Source: Mallotus nudiflorus (lineage: Eukaryota > Streptophyta > Magnoliopsida > Malpighiales > Euphorbiaceae). Taken from it: a stretch of DNA of 64,000 nucleotides. The DNA is taken from positions 1,601,501-1,665,500 of the forward strand of contig CANTUR010000644.1 of NCBI GenBank assembly GCA_947683625.1, written 5' to 3'. The notes under the pieces are model-generated. The model worked only from the letters and a program-made list of their open reading frames with translations. It had not been told where the DNA came from and ran no database searches. The position numbers were made by a program, and so were the translations under genes. Below, in pieces: positions 23,332 to 35,153 of this stretch. Numbering within the stretch: position 1 is the stretch's first letter; each line of letters begins with the position of its first letter.

Positions 23332-23870
23332 GGAAAAATTATAAATTTGGTGTCTCAATTTTTGTAATTTTTCTATTAGAGTGTATAAACCTTTTTTTTT
23401 TTTTTTTTTTTTTGCAAGCAAGTGTCTCAACTTTAGAAAAACATACTAATGTAGTGTTTCTGGTCAATTTAATGTTGACTGGATGCTGAGTTAAATCAAA
23501 TAGGATCCACTTTTATCTCAGTCATTAACAATGTCATTTGCCTTATGTGTTCATTATTTAAAGGAAATAGTCACCCTTCATGTTTGCAGTGGAAGTTAAT
23601 GTTGAAGTTATTTTTGTCAATTCATAATCTTAATGTTAATTTTGTCCTTTAACGAATGCAATACACGTGGCAGATGACAGGACCAATAATTAGAATAAAA
23701 GTGGATACTATTTGATCTGAGTCAGTACCTAGTCAACATTAAATTTGTCAGAGACACTATATTGGTATGCTTTTCTAAAGTTCAGATACTTTATTGCAAA
23801 AAAAAAAAAAGTTCAAACACTCAAATAAAAAAATCACAAAAGTTGAGACACCAAATTTGTAATTTTTTCG
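23332..23870. mobile_element. Foldback MITE with ~250-bp inverted arms (Mutator-like?)
   Basis: The left arm starts GAAAAATTATAAATTTGGTGTCTC. The right arm, reverse-complemented, starts GAAAAAATTACAAATTTGGTG. Pairing continues through GTTGACT, CCACTTTTAT and AAAGGA for about 250 bases each side, leaving only a small centre. No protein is encoded. A-rich flanks give a plausible but unprovable 9-bp target duplication, which with the long arms suggests a Mutator-like non-autonomous element. A T-run interrupts the left arm at 23392-23414. Confidence 0.75.
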
Positions 23871-23930
23871 AAAAAAAAGAAGTGCACACGTATCCTCACA
23901 AGTCAAACCAAAAAAATGATAACTAGCAAT

Positions 23931-24869
23931 TAGGGGTGTAATTGAGCTGAACAGTTTATGATTCGTTCTGAGTTTAGTTCGGAAAAAGCTCGTTCGAGTA
24001 TGTTTGTTAAGATAAATGAGGTGAACACAAATTCCATTTTGAGGCTCATAAGCTAAACGAGTATAGCCCGAGTTTCCTTAAATTCGACTCATTTAAGTTC
24101 GCGAATAGGCTCGTTCGTAGACTCGTGAATAAGCTTGCGAATGGGCCCATGAACAAATTCATATACTAACTTGTTAATTTAAATATTAGTATTATGTGGT
24201 ATTATTAAATAAAAATCATATACTCCTAATAAAAATTATTTAAATTTTAATTACTAGATGTATGAAAATTATATATTTATAATAATAATTATATACTTTT
24301 GATGTGAAGTAATATTAATATATAGTATAACATTAAGTAAATATAATATAATACAATTAAAGTTTTTAATTATAGTAAAAAAATTATATTTGTTATAAAA
24401 TTATTAAATTTTCTAATAAAAATTAGATATTAATAATAAAATTATACAACTTTTGTATAAATTAATAATAATATTAAAATTTCTATTAAGTAAATATAAT
24501 TTAAATTATTAAGCATTAATATTAATTAAATATAATTTTAATTTGATGATAAATTTTGTAGTTTTCAAGTAAATTAGCATTTGTATTAAGTAAATAAAAT
24601 TTTAATTATGAAGTAAATATAATATCAAGTAAATATTATATAATATTAATTTAGTAGTAAGTAAATAAAGCCTAATTACTAAGTATAATAAAAAATCATA
24701 TATGCTATATGTTGAGTTTGCGAGCTTGGTTCGAGCCCATGAAACACGAACCTGAACTAAACTTGGGCTAGACTTTTGAAATTTTAATGAATTCAAGCTT
24801 GGCTCGAATTCATTAATTTTTAACGAAGCAAATTTGAACTTTTAAAAGTTCAGCTCGGTGACACTCCTA
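23931..24869. mobile_element. hAT-like non-autonomous element (939 bp)
   Basis: Terminal inverted repeats of 22 bases: TAGGGGTGTAATTGAGCTGA at the left and, reverse-complemented, TAGGAGTGTCACCGAGCTGA at the right. Flanking octamers CTAGCAAT (23923-23930) and TTAGTAAT (24870-24877) match at six of eight positions, fitting an 8-bp hAT duplication. Inside are words such as GCTCG and TTCGAG in both orientations near the ends, then an AT-rich core without a transposase. Confidence 0.78.
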
Positions 24870-24894
24870 TTAGTAATGCTCCATCTATAAATTC

Positions 24895-25509
24895 TGTAAC
24901 AATTAAAATTATAATTGTCATATAAAAATTATATTGTCACAAATACATTACTATTTTTCATGACAATATAATTTATTGTTCCAAAATCACAAATACATTA
25001 CTATTTTTCATGATAATATAATTTATTGTTTCAAAAAGTACAAATAGTGACATTATTAATTGTCACATTAATTATACTAACTAATCAATTTAATATTAGT
25101 GACAATTTCTCTATGTCACTAATATAATTTATTGTCACTTATAGATAATATAGTGACAAAATTATATTGTCACTAATTTATTGTTTGTGACATTAATAAA
25201 ATTTTCATAAATTAATTGACACAAAAAAATTATCAGTGATAATGAAAAATTGAAACAAATTATAATTACTGACAAAAAAATATCACTACAAAATTGATTC
25301 GTGATATAAGACAATGATACATACTATTAAATCAATGATAATAAAAAGTGATACGAAAATATCTATTTATTGAAAATAAAAATGACACCAAAAATATAAT
25401 TCGTGACAATAAAAAGTGAAACAAATTATATTCAGTGACAAAAAGAAATGACAAAAATTTTATAGTTAGTGACAAGAAATAATTTGTTAGTGACAAAAAA
25501 AATTATTTT

Positions 25510-25512
<3 letters not shown>
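24895..25512. mobile_element. CACTA-like subterminal repeat block
   Basis: GTGACAA and its complement TTGTCAC recur about 20 times in both orientations, for example TTAGTGACAATTT, TATTGTCACT, AGTGACAAAAA. Such dense inverted subterminal motifs are typical of CACTA ends. The right edge AGTGACAAAAAAAATTATTTTTTCT runs into (TA)n where a terminal TGTAGTG would be expected. CACTACAAAA occurs inside at about 25294. No transposase is adjacent, so this is a deletion derivative or an orphan end. Confidence 0.55.

Positions 25513-25556
<44 letters not shown>
25513..25556. repeat. (TA)n microsatellite
   Basis: Uninterrupted TA repeat of about 44 bases at the edge of the CACTA-like block. Confidence 0.95.
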
Positions 25557-25558
<2 letters not shown>

Positions 25559-25639
25559 GTTGTTACATAAAAAATGATTATAAAATTTTAAAAACAAATC
25601 AAGAAATTTTATTCATTTTAAACAAAATAACAATAATTG

Positions 25640-25885
25640 TTATACATTTAAGAGTTACATACGTGCTGAACAGAACACATCTTCAGAGAAGCTAACTTTT
25701 GTGCTGATGCTCTTGCTTTGGGGGCTTTAAATATTTCTATTGGCATCCATATGATCTTTCACCCTTCCACTGATGTAATTCAGGTTTTGTATCATGATAA
25801 GGCGTTGCTTATAGCATAAATGTTTTGTTGTAATCTTTGGTAATTGCTACCTTTCCTTTCAAAATAAAAAAAAAATAAAAATTGA
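25640..25885 (+). pseudogene. 3' tail of a LINE (RNase H C-terminus plus A-rich end)
   Basis: The plus strand reads HIFREANFCADALALGAL followed by MIFHPSTDVIQVL. This matches the plant L1-type RNase H ending (HV-RE-N-CAD-LA), where His and the CAD Asp are conserved. A stop follows and then an A-rich tail (25866-25883). Only the last ~60 codons are present, as expected for a 5'-truncated LINE. It lies directly downstream of the DMR6-like exons, on the opposite strand, and may have helped truncate that gene. Confidence 0.7.
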
Positions 25886-26076
25886 AAGAGACGTGTAAAA
25901 TAAAAATTCAAAAAGAATTAATGAAGGATTTACTATTTGCACATTTTCATTAGGCCTATTGTACCATAAATAATTCGTGCGTCATATTACTAACACAGAA
26001 CCAAGTTTATATCAAATCTCAGATAGAACAGAGAAGAGAGTTAAGACTTTCGAGGTAATAGAGATGCATAACTTAC

Positions 26077-26594
26077 TTGAATAGAGGAGGAATAGAAGGC
26101 CACTCAGGTAGATATCGTGTGGAGGGGATAACAGTGAGATGAAGATAATCTCTCCAGTTGTGTACTGTCTCCTTATTCACATTAAAACTTGTTGAAAGTC
26201 TCATTGTCTTTGACATGTCATCCACAAGAAGCTTAAAGAATTCACTTGGCACTGATTGCATGTTCATCACTACCTCAACTGGCACTATATGATTGATTAC
26301 TCGTGTGCCCAACCTAGCCAAACCCAACATATAAATCATTTCCTTGATAGTAATTGAACAAATACTTTCTTCTATACGGTTTAATCAATTAATTACTTAG
26401 AAAAACCCATAATTAGTGCAGGCTTGATGGATTTGTTAAACAATTTGGCCACTGCCCTCATAATCTAAAGAGATAACCGGAATGTCGTTGCATGCTTAAA
26501 CTTTCGAAAGTCGGGGATGTTCTGATTTCAGCCTTACGTAACTTTTCAGAAGGTTAGTGTACCGAACTCCAGAGGATAGCACCTTTGTATACAT
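26077..26594 (-). pseudogene. DMR6/DLO-like 2-oxoglutarate oxygenase, exons 1 and 2 only
   Basis: The best host-gene relic in the window. Exon 1 (26594-26397, minus) starts at ATG and reads KVLSSGVRYTNL, then RLSKV-stop-ACNDIPVISLDYEG and QACTNYGFF, the N-terminus of DMR6-like salicylate hydroxylases. After a 96-bp intron (26396-26301, starting GTAATT), exon 2 (26300-26077) reads VINHIVPVEVV, TMRLSTSFNVNKE and VHNWRDYL, then LPEWPS. It ends at a GTAAGT donor. Family members are soluble Fe(II) enzymes that hydroxylate salicylic acid. Exon 1 has two stops. Exon 2 lacks about eight residues after FFKL and has a -1/+1 frameshift pair. The later exons with the iron-binding His-Asp-His are absent. 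Retained introns show this is a gene fragment, not a retrocopy. Confidence 0.85.
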
Positions 26595-26599
26595 ATGTA

Positions 26600-27131
26600 A
26601 TTAATTAATTATGTAATATAACTCCCATACCCATTTTCTTTTACTTACGTTTGTCCCTAGTAGATGGCTTTGTATGGGCTAGGTGACCTACAGAGGCATT
26701 TTACAAAAGAAAAAGTGAGTGTAAAGAGAGAGAAGAGAACGAGAGGATGGAAATTGAGTCGAAAAATTATGCAAAAAAGATGAGGTGGAGAAGCTTTAAC
26801 ACAGAACCAATAGTAGGACTTCCAAGCATGCGCTTCTGTATGCCCTATGAACCAAGAACACCTGATTGAAAGTTGGCTCCAAATCACCACCAGGAGGAAG
26901 CTTCATTTCAATACAATGAATGTTCCTAAATTCTTTGACAAGCTTAACACACTCACAGTTCCGTATGAGTGGACCCTTATGAGAAATGCACCGATGAGCA
27001 TCGATCGAGATTTTAGTTTTTGTAATTTGAGTTAGGTTTAATTGTAGCATTTATGAAAATTGGCCACCAAACTTAGTTCATCAAAGAAGTATAAATTTCT
27101 TTTGAGATTAGGTTTTGATGTGGTAAACTAT
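26600..27131. other. Region upstream of the DMR6-like relic, unassigned
   Basis: No recognised gene. The minus strand is open for 84 codons at 27050-26796 (FRNIHCIEMKLPPGGDL, then FNQVFLVHRAYR) with base composition less AT-rich than its surroundings, so it could be an exon of an unknown gene. A CT/GA-rich stretch at 26710-26760 resembles a plant 5' leader. Confidence 0.3.
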
Positions 27132-28634
27132 TGTTGGGTTTTGTGATTCAAAAACGCAACGAAAATTAAAACTTTTATCCACAAACCTTAACCCGGATCC
27201 AAGTAATTTGATTAATTGATTTAAAACTAGGGTTTTCAAATCTTACCACAAATGCAGAAGAGGCAATATTTCAGGAAGGTAAAGGAGGTTCACTCCAATG
27301 ACACCTTACCTCGAGCTTTTGATTTTGGTAGTTCGGATTAAGATGTCTCCAAAAGAATCCATCCTCCACAAGCGTCCACATGAACAACCCTTGATTAAAA
27401 TGAAAACTTTACGTGCTAGCACTTCTCTTGATTTCTCACAAATCAAGAACAAAAACACTATGTGTTTTAGTTTTTCTAAGAGGAGAAAAATGAATTTTGG
27501 TGGCTAATAATTGAGTTAGTGAAACGTTAGAGAATATAACATATTTATAGACCTCTAATTAGGGTTTCACTTATCAAAATAACTTTTTGGTAATTTCTCA
27601 ATTATTATTATTCTGATTTTACTTAAAATTAAATCAAAAATAATATTCTATTTATTTAAGATAACCTTTACCTTAAATAAATAAACTATTTATTTATTTC
27701 CACAGATCATATTTGGGCTTCTCAAACCCATATCCATTTTTGGGCCTGTTCTAAGTGTGTGACCCTGTAGGTTCACATAACGTTGGCAGTGGGCCTTAAA
27801 TCTTTATTTAGGCTTACAAGTCATTAGTGGCCTTTAGCAAGACATTATGACTTGGAAAAGTCAATAATCCGACATAACCTAATTTATAACAAATATTGTA
27901 ATCCCTTTGTCATATGATATCTTGATTGAATATAAGGTATAGTTTCTGTCATCCTTATATAATTCAATCATAATATTTCTTGACTTTAAGTAGACTAAGA
28001 ATGATAACTCTTTATTTATTCAGTTTAGCATGACCATGCATTTTCCTCAGTCTATCTTATCAAAGGGCTCATAGATATCCTTCTCAGATTAAATGAGGGA
28101 CAAATTCCTTCTCAATCACTTACATTCCTCACATAAAATCATTTCATATCCAACAACAATCTATTTAATCATCTTGTTAAAGAAAATGTTAGATTGTGTT
28201 AAAATATATAATAGTTATGTAGTAATCTATGATGATTTCAAGGTCAAAGGACTAAATCAATTTTATTATAATGAGAATTACTTATGACAATTATCTATGT
28301 AGTATTCTCATGATGTGTCAATCCAGTACATTATTTCCCAAATAAGTACCTATGAGTTGACTTAATATCTCATATTCATGATTAGTAAAACATAATCATC
28401 AATCAACATCATACTAGCCATAACTTATTGTTATAACTAGGGATAATTTGAATAAAACTCATATTTAATCTAAGGGTTTTACTATCAAGTCACATATTTA
28501 ATGACCTTAGTAAGAATTGACTATTTAAGTAATTATCATAACACAAAATGATAATGAAAAATGTCTCTTTATTAAATAAAAGGATAAAGTCAAAACATGG
28601 TCATACATGATTGACCTAGTACATATTACTAACA
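27132..28634 (-). repeat. RT4 3' LTR
   Basis: 1503 bp. On the minus strand it starts TGTTAGTAATATGTACTAGG and ends AAACCCAACA. A minus-strand TATAAATA lies at 27542-27549. The partner 5' LTR is not in the window, so age cannot be estimated. Small ORFs inside (27298-27507, 28093-28287) have no coding support. Confidence 0.88.
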
Positions 28635-28647
28635 ATCTCTCACTTGC
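28635..28647 (-). other. RT4 polypurine tract
   Basis: Minus-strand CAAGTGAGAGATT directly before the 3' LTR. Confidence 0.85.
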
Positions 28648-28649
28648 AC

Positions 28650-30497
28650 TAGGCCCAATCTATATTAAAACTAATACCCATGGACCTAGTATGACTCTTA
28701 TGCTTATGTTGTGGAAGAGGCTTATTTAGTGGATCAACAACATTATCATTTGGGGTACTTTGCAAATCTTCACGTCTCCTCTCTCAATGATTTCTTGAAT
28801 GAGATAATAATGCCTAAGTATATGTTTGGATCTCTGATGTGATCTAGGCTCTTTAGCTTGAGCTATAGCTCCATTATTATCATAATATAAGTTCACTAGA
28901 TCTAATATACTAGGAATAACACCTAGTCCAGTTATGAACTTCCTGATCTAAGCAGCCTCCTTAGCTGCTTCTAATGTAGTTATATACTCAGCTTTTGTTG
29001 TAGAATCAGTAACAGTGTCTTGTTTGGAACTTCTCTAACACACTGCACCTCCATTCAAATAAAACACATAACTTGACTATGATAAAAAAAATCATCCTTG
29101 TCAATTTAGAAGCTGGCATCCATGTAACCATTTACAACTAGCTCATCTTCTTTACCACCATACAGTAAAAATGCATCCTTAGTTCTTCTCAAGTACTTAA
29201 GGATATTTTTTGCTACTATCTAGTGACTTTCACCTGGGTCTAACTGGTATTTTCTTATTGTGCTTAAGGCATATAAAACATTAGGTCAAGTACATAATAT
29301 TGCATACATAATAGATCCAATAGCAAAAGCATATGGAATCTTACTCATGTGGTCTCACTCATCTTGTGTTATAGGACACTAAGTTTTGCTGAGACTAATA
29401 CCATGTGACATTGGCAAGAATCCTCTCTTAGAGTCTTGCATGCTAAACCTGTTCAATACCTTATCAATATAAGTGCTCTGACTTAGGCCAATAAGCCTTT
29501 TAGATCTATCTCTATAGATCTTGATGCCTAATATATAAGCAGCTTCACCCAAGTCTTTCATTGAAAAACAATTCCCTAGCCATGATTTAACATTTTGTAA
29601 AATAGGGATATCATTTCCAATGAAAAGTATGTCATCAACATACAACACTAAAAACACAATTGCACTCCCACTAACCTTCTTGTAAACACAAGGTTCATAT
29701 TCATTATTAATGAAGCCAAACTCTTTGACTACTTCATCAAAATGAAGATTCCAACTCTGAGATGCTTGCTTCAGTCCATAAATGGACTTTTAAAGCTTAC
29801 ATACCTTTCCAGAATTCTCAGGATTGATAAAAACCTTTGGTTGTGTTATGTACACATCCTCAAGTAGGTTTCCATTAAGAAATACTATTTTGAAATCCAT
29901 TTGCTATATCTCATAATCATAGTATGCAGCTATAGCAAGGAGAATTTGAATAGATTTCAACATAGCAATTGGTGAAAAGGTTTCATCACAATCTATACCA
30001 TGTGTTTGTTTAAAACCCTTTGCAATGAGTCTTGCCTTAAAGGTACGCACATTTCCATCTATGTCTATTTTCTGTTTAAAAACCCATTTGCATCCAATAT
30101 TTTTTAAGCCATTAGTTAGGTTAATCAAGGTCCAAACTTGATTATCATACATGGATTACATTTCTGATTTCATGGCTTTTAGCCATTTCCTAGAGTAAAT
30201 ACTATTTATGGCCTCTTGATAGGATGTGGGTTCACTTTGATCCATAATCAACACATCATTATCATTAGTTATGAGAAATCCATATATCATTAGGATTTGA
30301 TGTGTCCTACTAGACCTCCTTAGGCCTTCTAGTACTTGTGCAAGTCCAACAGTTACTTGTTGATCTAGTTGTGGTTCCATACTTGGTACAATGCTATTTT
30401 GTGGGTCTCGAATTTCTTCAAGTTGGATTGTGCTCCCACTAGATCCTTTGGAAATAAATTCTCTTTCAAAAAATATACCATTTTGAGCAACAACCAC
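28650..30497 (-). pseudogene. RT4 reverse transcriptase and RNase H
   Basis: The minus strand reads RT from about 30230 (SYQEAINSIYSRKWLKAM), CKWVFKQKIDIDGN, LIAKGFKQTHGIDCDETFSP. An intact YVDD is at 29631-29642, followed by MKDLGEAAYILGIKIYRD and LNRFSMQDS. RNase H continues towards 28690 with decayed frames (about 29330, AFAIGSIMYA). Stops and frame changes occur near 29900, 29380 and 29040. The catalytic RT motif survives, unlike in RT3 and RT5. Confidence 0.88.
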
Positions 30498-30559
30498 TTT
30501 ATTCTCAGAAGCATTGTAAAAATAATATCCTTTAGTTTTTTAGGATATCCCATAAAAAG

Positions 30560-31653
30560 GCATTTATCAGATTTGGGTGCTAGTTTATTTGAGATTTACG
30601 CTTCACATAAGCATCACATCCCTAAATCTTGAGAAAAGACAAACTAGGAGGTTTTCCAGTCCATATCTCATATGGTGTCTTTTCAACTGCCTTTGTTAGA
30701 ACTCTATTCAAAATGAATGCAGTAGTTTCTAAAGCATATCCCCAAAAAGAGATTAGAAGATTAGATTGACTCATCATTGATCGAACCATATCCAATAAAG
30801 TCTGATTTCTCCGTTTGGACACACCATTTAATTATGGTGTACTTGGAGGAGTAAATTATGAAATAATCATATAATCTCTCAGATGATCTACAAATTCTTA
30901 GCTTAAATATTCACCAACTCGATCAGATCTTAGTGTTTTAATATTTTTACCAAGTTGGTTTTGTACTTCATTCTTGAAAACTTTGAACTTTTTAAAAGAT
31001 TCAGATTTATGTTTCATTAGATAGACATAGCCATATCTACTGAAATCATCAATGAAAGAGATGAAGTACTAGAAACCTCCTCTAGCAGTTAAGTTTAATG
31101 GCCCACATACATCTAAATGTATAAGGCCCAATAAATCATTAGCTCTCTCACCTTTTTTAGTAAAAGGTGTTTTAGTCATTTTTCTTAGTAAACAAGATTC
31201 ACATGTTTCAAATGATTCACAATCAAATGAATTCAAAAGCCCATTTTGGTGAAGCTTTGAAATGCATTTCTCATTTATGTGGCTTAAATGACAATGCCAG
31301 AGATAGGTAGTGTTTAAATCGTTAAATTTAAACTTCTTTGTATCAATCTTATAGATTGACTTTTCATTAGTGTCTTTAACATTTAGAACATAAAGGCTAC
31401 TAGTGCGTGGAGCAAATCCATAGAAAACGTTATCATGATAAATATTGCATTTATTATTCCTAATAATAAATTCAAATTCTTTCTTGTCCAAACAAGAAAC
31501 ATAAATAATATTCCTACAAATAGTAGGCACATAATAATAATATTCTAAATTTAGAACAAGTCCACTAAGCAAAGTTAACTCATAAGTCCCTATAGCTAAA
31601 GTAACAACTCTTGCTCCATTGCCAACTTGTAGGTCCACTTTGCCTCTAGCCAA
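30560..31653 (-). pseudogene. RT4 integrase; catalytic Glu changed to Lys
   Basis: The open stretch 31653-31069 holds the end of the protease region and the GAG-pre-integrase zinc motif (YLWHCHLSHI, CESCLLRKM), then the first catalytic Asp (LIHLDVCGP). The second Asp survives (SDRVGEY, near 30920). The third catalytic residue, normally Glu in NGVSERRN, is Lys (NGVSKRRN, codon 30814-30816), a G-to-A change. The C-terminal part (SFWGYALETTAFILNR, EIWTGKPPSLSFLK) runs at 30780-30622. Several stops interrupt the core. Confidence 0.88.
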
Positions 31654-31674
31654 TGATCTACTCCTTTTTAGACC

Positions 31675-32274
31675 CTACAAATTAGTAAAAATGTGAGATC
31701 TTGATCCAGTATCTAATACCCAAGAATCAGAAGTAGATAAATTAATTTCTATAACATGAACACCTAAAGAGGTAGTTGTACTACCATTATTCTTGTTCAG
31801 ATCATTCATATATAGCTTGCAATTTCTTTTCCAATGACTTGGTTCATTGTAGAAAAAGCATATTCCCTCATTTGGTGGCTTTGCTTTGGTTTCAACTTTG
31901 AACTTGGGTTTAGGCTTTGGTTTTGGCTTCTGAAAGCCTTTGGGAGCCTTACCCTTGCCCTTTCCAATTCCAAATTTTTTCATACCCTTTCCCTTATTAA
32001 CCATTAGAATATTTTTTATGGAATTCCTAATGTTCTTTTCAATAATTTTATGCATCCCATACAACTCTGAAATAATTTTTTCCATACTATGCATACTGAA
32101 ATTCATGATGAAACCATCATAAGCTTCAAGCAAAGATTGGATAATGATATCAACAACCAATTCTTGTTCAATCTTGAGAACAAGCTTGTCCAAGTGTTCA
32201 AGATGACCTTTCATCTTGAGAACATGAAGACTGACAGAGCCGCTAGTAGTCAACTTGAGTAATGGAATATGCAA
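31675..32274 (-). pseudogene. RT4 gag (truncated) and protease start
   Basis: 199 open codons. Gag begins mid-domain (VSLHVLKMKGHLEHLDKL), so roughly the first third is missing. A Lys/Pro-rich stretch (GKGKGKAPKGFQKPKPKPKP, about 31990-31900) is followed by a zinc knuckle reading CFFYNEPSHWKRNC, in which the second Cys is Tyr. The protease triplet is intact (WVLDTGSRSH, near 31710). The frame breaks with a stop just before 31653. Confidence 0.87.
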
Positions 32275-33869
32275 TCCGTCGCTAATTTTTCAAATTTTTT
32301 TACTAATTTATAAACTATTTATATTTGTTTAAATTTTTATTTGATTCAATAATTGTATTATAAATTGTTAATTTTACTAATTATATTTTTAAAAATATTC
32401 TAGTTTACATATTAAAATTTTTTTTCTCAAATTTTTGTAATTGCTTTTTTCTTACAATTAATCAAACTTTTAAAAATATCTTATATTGAATGTATTATTT
32501 AAAAATTTTGTGTTAACTTTTGTGCTATGTATTATAACAGTTAGTTGTTAATATTATTTTTCAAGTTGTAATTTATAAACAAATTATGAAAATGATAGCA
32601 ATACTAATTATAAAATAGTTATATAAGTATTAAAATAAAAATATTATCTTTATAACAAAATATAAAATTTGGTATTGAAATAAATACACAAGATTTTCAT
32701 AGGCCTATATTTCTTTTTTTTGTTAATATAATTTTGGGATGATAACTAATAGCAAAATTAATATTACATTTTTTAATATATAGTTATTTTCTAATATATT
32801 CAAATATAGTTATTATAGGTAATCTTTTTATTATATGCTTACTCAATGACATAGTTGAAAGTACATAATTTTAATATAATGAAACAATTTAACATTATTG
32901 TATAGTATTGACTTTTCTTAATAAATTCATCATTGATTAAAATTGCTATTAAATAATTACATTATGATGTAGCGGAAGGTATAGAATAAAGGATAAATAT
33001 CACTAACCATTGAATCACACACGATCAGCCATCAAATAACTTTTTTTTATCTGTTGATTTAAAAGAATGCCACAATAGCAGATATCAATGTCGTTGTTTC
33101 ACAAGAAATACAGAAATTGGAAGAAAATTAGAATTTTCATTATCAAATTCTAAAGAACTGTCTAAAACAACTCAAAACAACATATAAATATAGTTTGCAA
33201 AAAACCCTAAAAAGAAAAGGGAAAAAAACCCAAAAAATGCCAAAAAAAAAAAACAAAACTTCAAACTAAAATTTGAACCAATAAACAATAAATTTTGGGC
33301 CTGAAGTTGTGGTGCTACAAGGGAACCAAGTAGCACTTATTATGGAACTCTAAATAAACTTCAGTTTGATATATTATGAGCTCCACAATTTAATCGGGTT
33401 TGAAAGTTAAAGCCACTTAAAGGCTGACTGCGCATCTTGATTTTTTTCCCAAAATCCAAGCTTTCCAAATACATTTATTATTAAATAATAATAATAATTT
33501 AGCATTAAATCATTATAACACCAATTAAAATTATTATTGAATCTTAAATTCTTAAATATTATTTAATTTTATTATCCATTTAAATTATTGTTGAATTACT
33601 TAGTTAGTATTAAGCTAAAACTATGTAATTTTAATGTTATAAAGCAATTTATTATTATTTTAAAATATTTATTCAATATTAAATAAATATAACATCGGTT
33701 AAATTTATTATTAAATTAATTTATTATTAATTTATATATTTATATTTTTTAAAAATTCTCTTACCATAAAATTATTAACACATTTCTATATCATAAACTT
33801 TTTAATTTGTCCAAAACTAATTAATTATGTATCTTTCCACAAAACTATGTAGTTTTACTGTAGTTTTTT
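32275..33869. other. AT-rich stretch between RT4 and CACTA coding remains
   Basis: Mostly AT-rich without coding signal. The first bases (ATCCGTCGCTAA, 32274-32285) match the subterminal motif of the CACTA at 42500-42855, so this may be the decayed 5' part of that transposon. The Transposase_21 domain expected here was not found. Confidence 0.4.
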
Positions 33870-33877
33870 CCAAAACT

Positions 33878-34624
33878 ACGTAGTCTTGAAGAAGAGATTC
33901 CTGTTATTATATGTAGGCTTGAGCATATATTTCCTCCAAGTTTTTTTTTATTCCATTGAGCATCTCCCAATCCATTTGCCTAATGAAGCAAGGATAGCAG
34001 GTCCAATACAATACCGATGGATGTATCCATTTGAGAGGTTTGACATAAAATTTATGCATTTGAATATGCAATGAATAAAAAAATAATAAATTGCATAATT
34101 TAAATGAGTAACTATAAGCGCTATTTATAGGTACCTTTGAAGGTTGAAAAATAATGTCCGTAATAAAGCAAAGGTTGAAGGCTCAATATGCAATGCATAG
34201 TTGGTGAAGGAGACATCTTCATTTTGTGCACACTATTTTGAGCCATATGCGAATACGAGACATTAACAAGTGCCAAGAAATGTACAAAGATTTAGAGATG
34301 AAAATCAAGAACATGAGGGGTTGCTTTCTATTTTTAAACATTCCGGTAAAGCATTTGGTAAGGAAAAATTTTGATATCTTAATACAAAAGAATATCATGC
34401 AGCCCGCACATATATTTTATTGAATTGTGAAGAAGTAAAGCCCTATATTGAGTAAGTATATTGAAATTTCTATAGATGTGAGTCAAAACTAATTAATATA
34501 TGTACAAATATTAATTTATTTATATATAATTTATCTTCATTTGCCATAGACTTTATGTGGTTGCATTAAAGGAAGAGCAACCAAACAATTAAAAATGCTG
34601 AAGTTGATTCTAAACTTGATAAAC
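33878..34624 (+). pseudogene. CACTA TNP2-type protein, DUF4218 region
   Basis: Reads FFYSIEHLPIHLPNEARIAG and IQYRWMYPFERF, diagnostic of DUF4218 in plant CACTA proteins. Fragments follow at 34226-34423 and then LNCEEVKPYIE at about 34410. A GTAAGT donor at 34451 and an AG acceptor near 34550 bound a ~95-bp intron. The next exon reads LYVVALKEEQP. The reading ends at 34624 where S2 begins. Confidence 0.85.
34432..34624 (+). repeat. ~200-bp direct duplication flanking S2, left copy
   Basis: From GTAAAGCCCTATATTGAGTA to CTAAACTTGATAAA this matches 39291-39480 with about 10 differences. It includes the same exon end, intron and exon start of the CACTA gene. Confidence 0.92.
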
Positions 34625-34699
34625 TGTAATAACCCGAATATTTTTAAATTATTTTATATAATTAAATATCGAGAATTTCGGTGTTATTGATTATTTTTA

Positions 34700-34705
<6 letters not shown>

Positions 34706-34767
<62 letters not shown>

Positions 34768-34875
34768 TTATTGAATTGCTCTATCTAGTTATCAAATTTA
34801 AACATTTATTTTGGAACTATTACATCTAGAGATATTAAAGTTATTAATAATATTATTGTCATTATTTTTAAATGG

Positions 34876-34948
<73 letters not shown>

Positions 34949-35056
34949 TTATTGAATTGCTATATCTAGTTATCAAATTTAAACATTTATTTTGGAACTA
35001 TTACATCTAGAGATATTAAAGTTATTAATAATATTATTGTCATTATTTTTAAATGG

Positions 35057-35153
<97 letters not shown>

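Larger units (their letters stand above)
27132..32274 (-). mobile_element. RT4: Ty1/copia element, 5'-truncated
   Basis: A 5.1-kb minus-strand element with a 1.5-kb 3' LTR (27132-28634), purine tract, RNase H, RT, integrase, protease and part of gag. Its 5' LTR, primer site and the first part of gag are missing. Homology stops at about 32274, where a CACTA-type subterminal motif begins. Coding capacity is disrupted but better preserved than in RT1 or RT2. Confidence 0.9.

Noticed and set aside
25285..25310. CACTACAAAA at about 25294 as the true start of the CACTA whose 3' end is at 42855
   Set aside because: Beyond CACTAC it does not match the CACTACTAAAAATAGGC terminal repeat, and its subterminal motif (GTGACAA) differs from that element's (GCGACGG).
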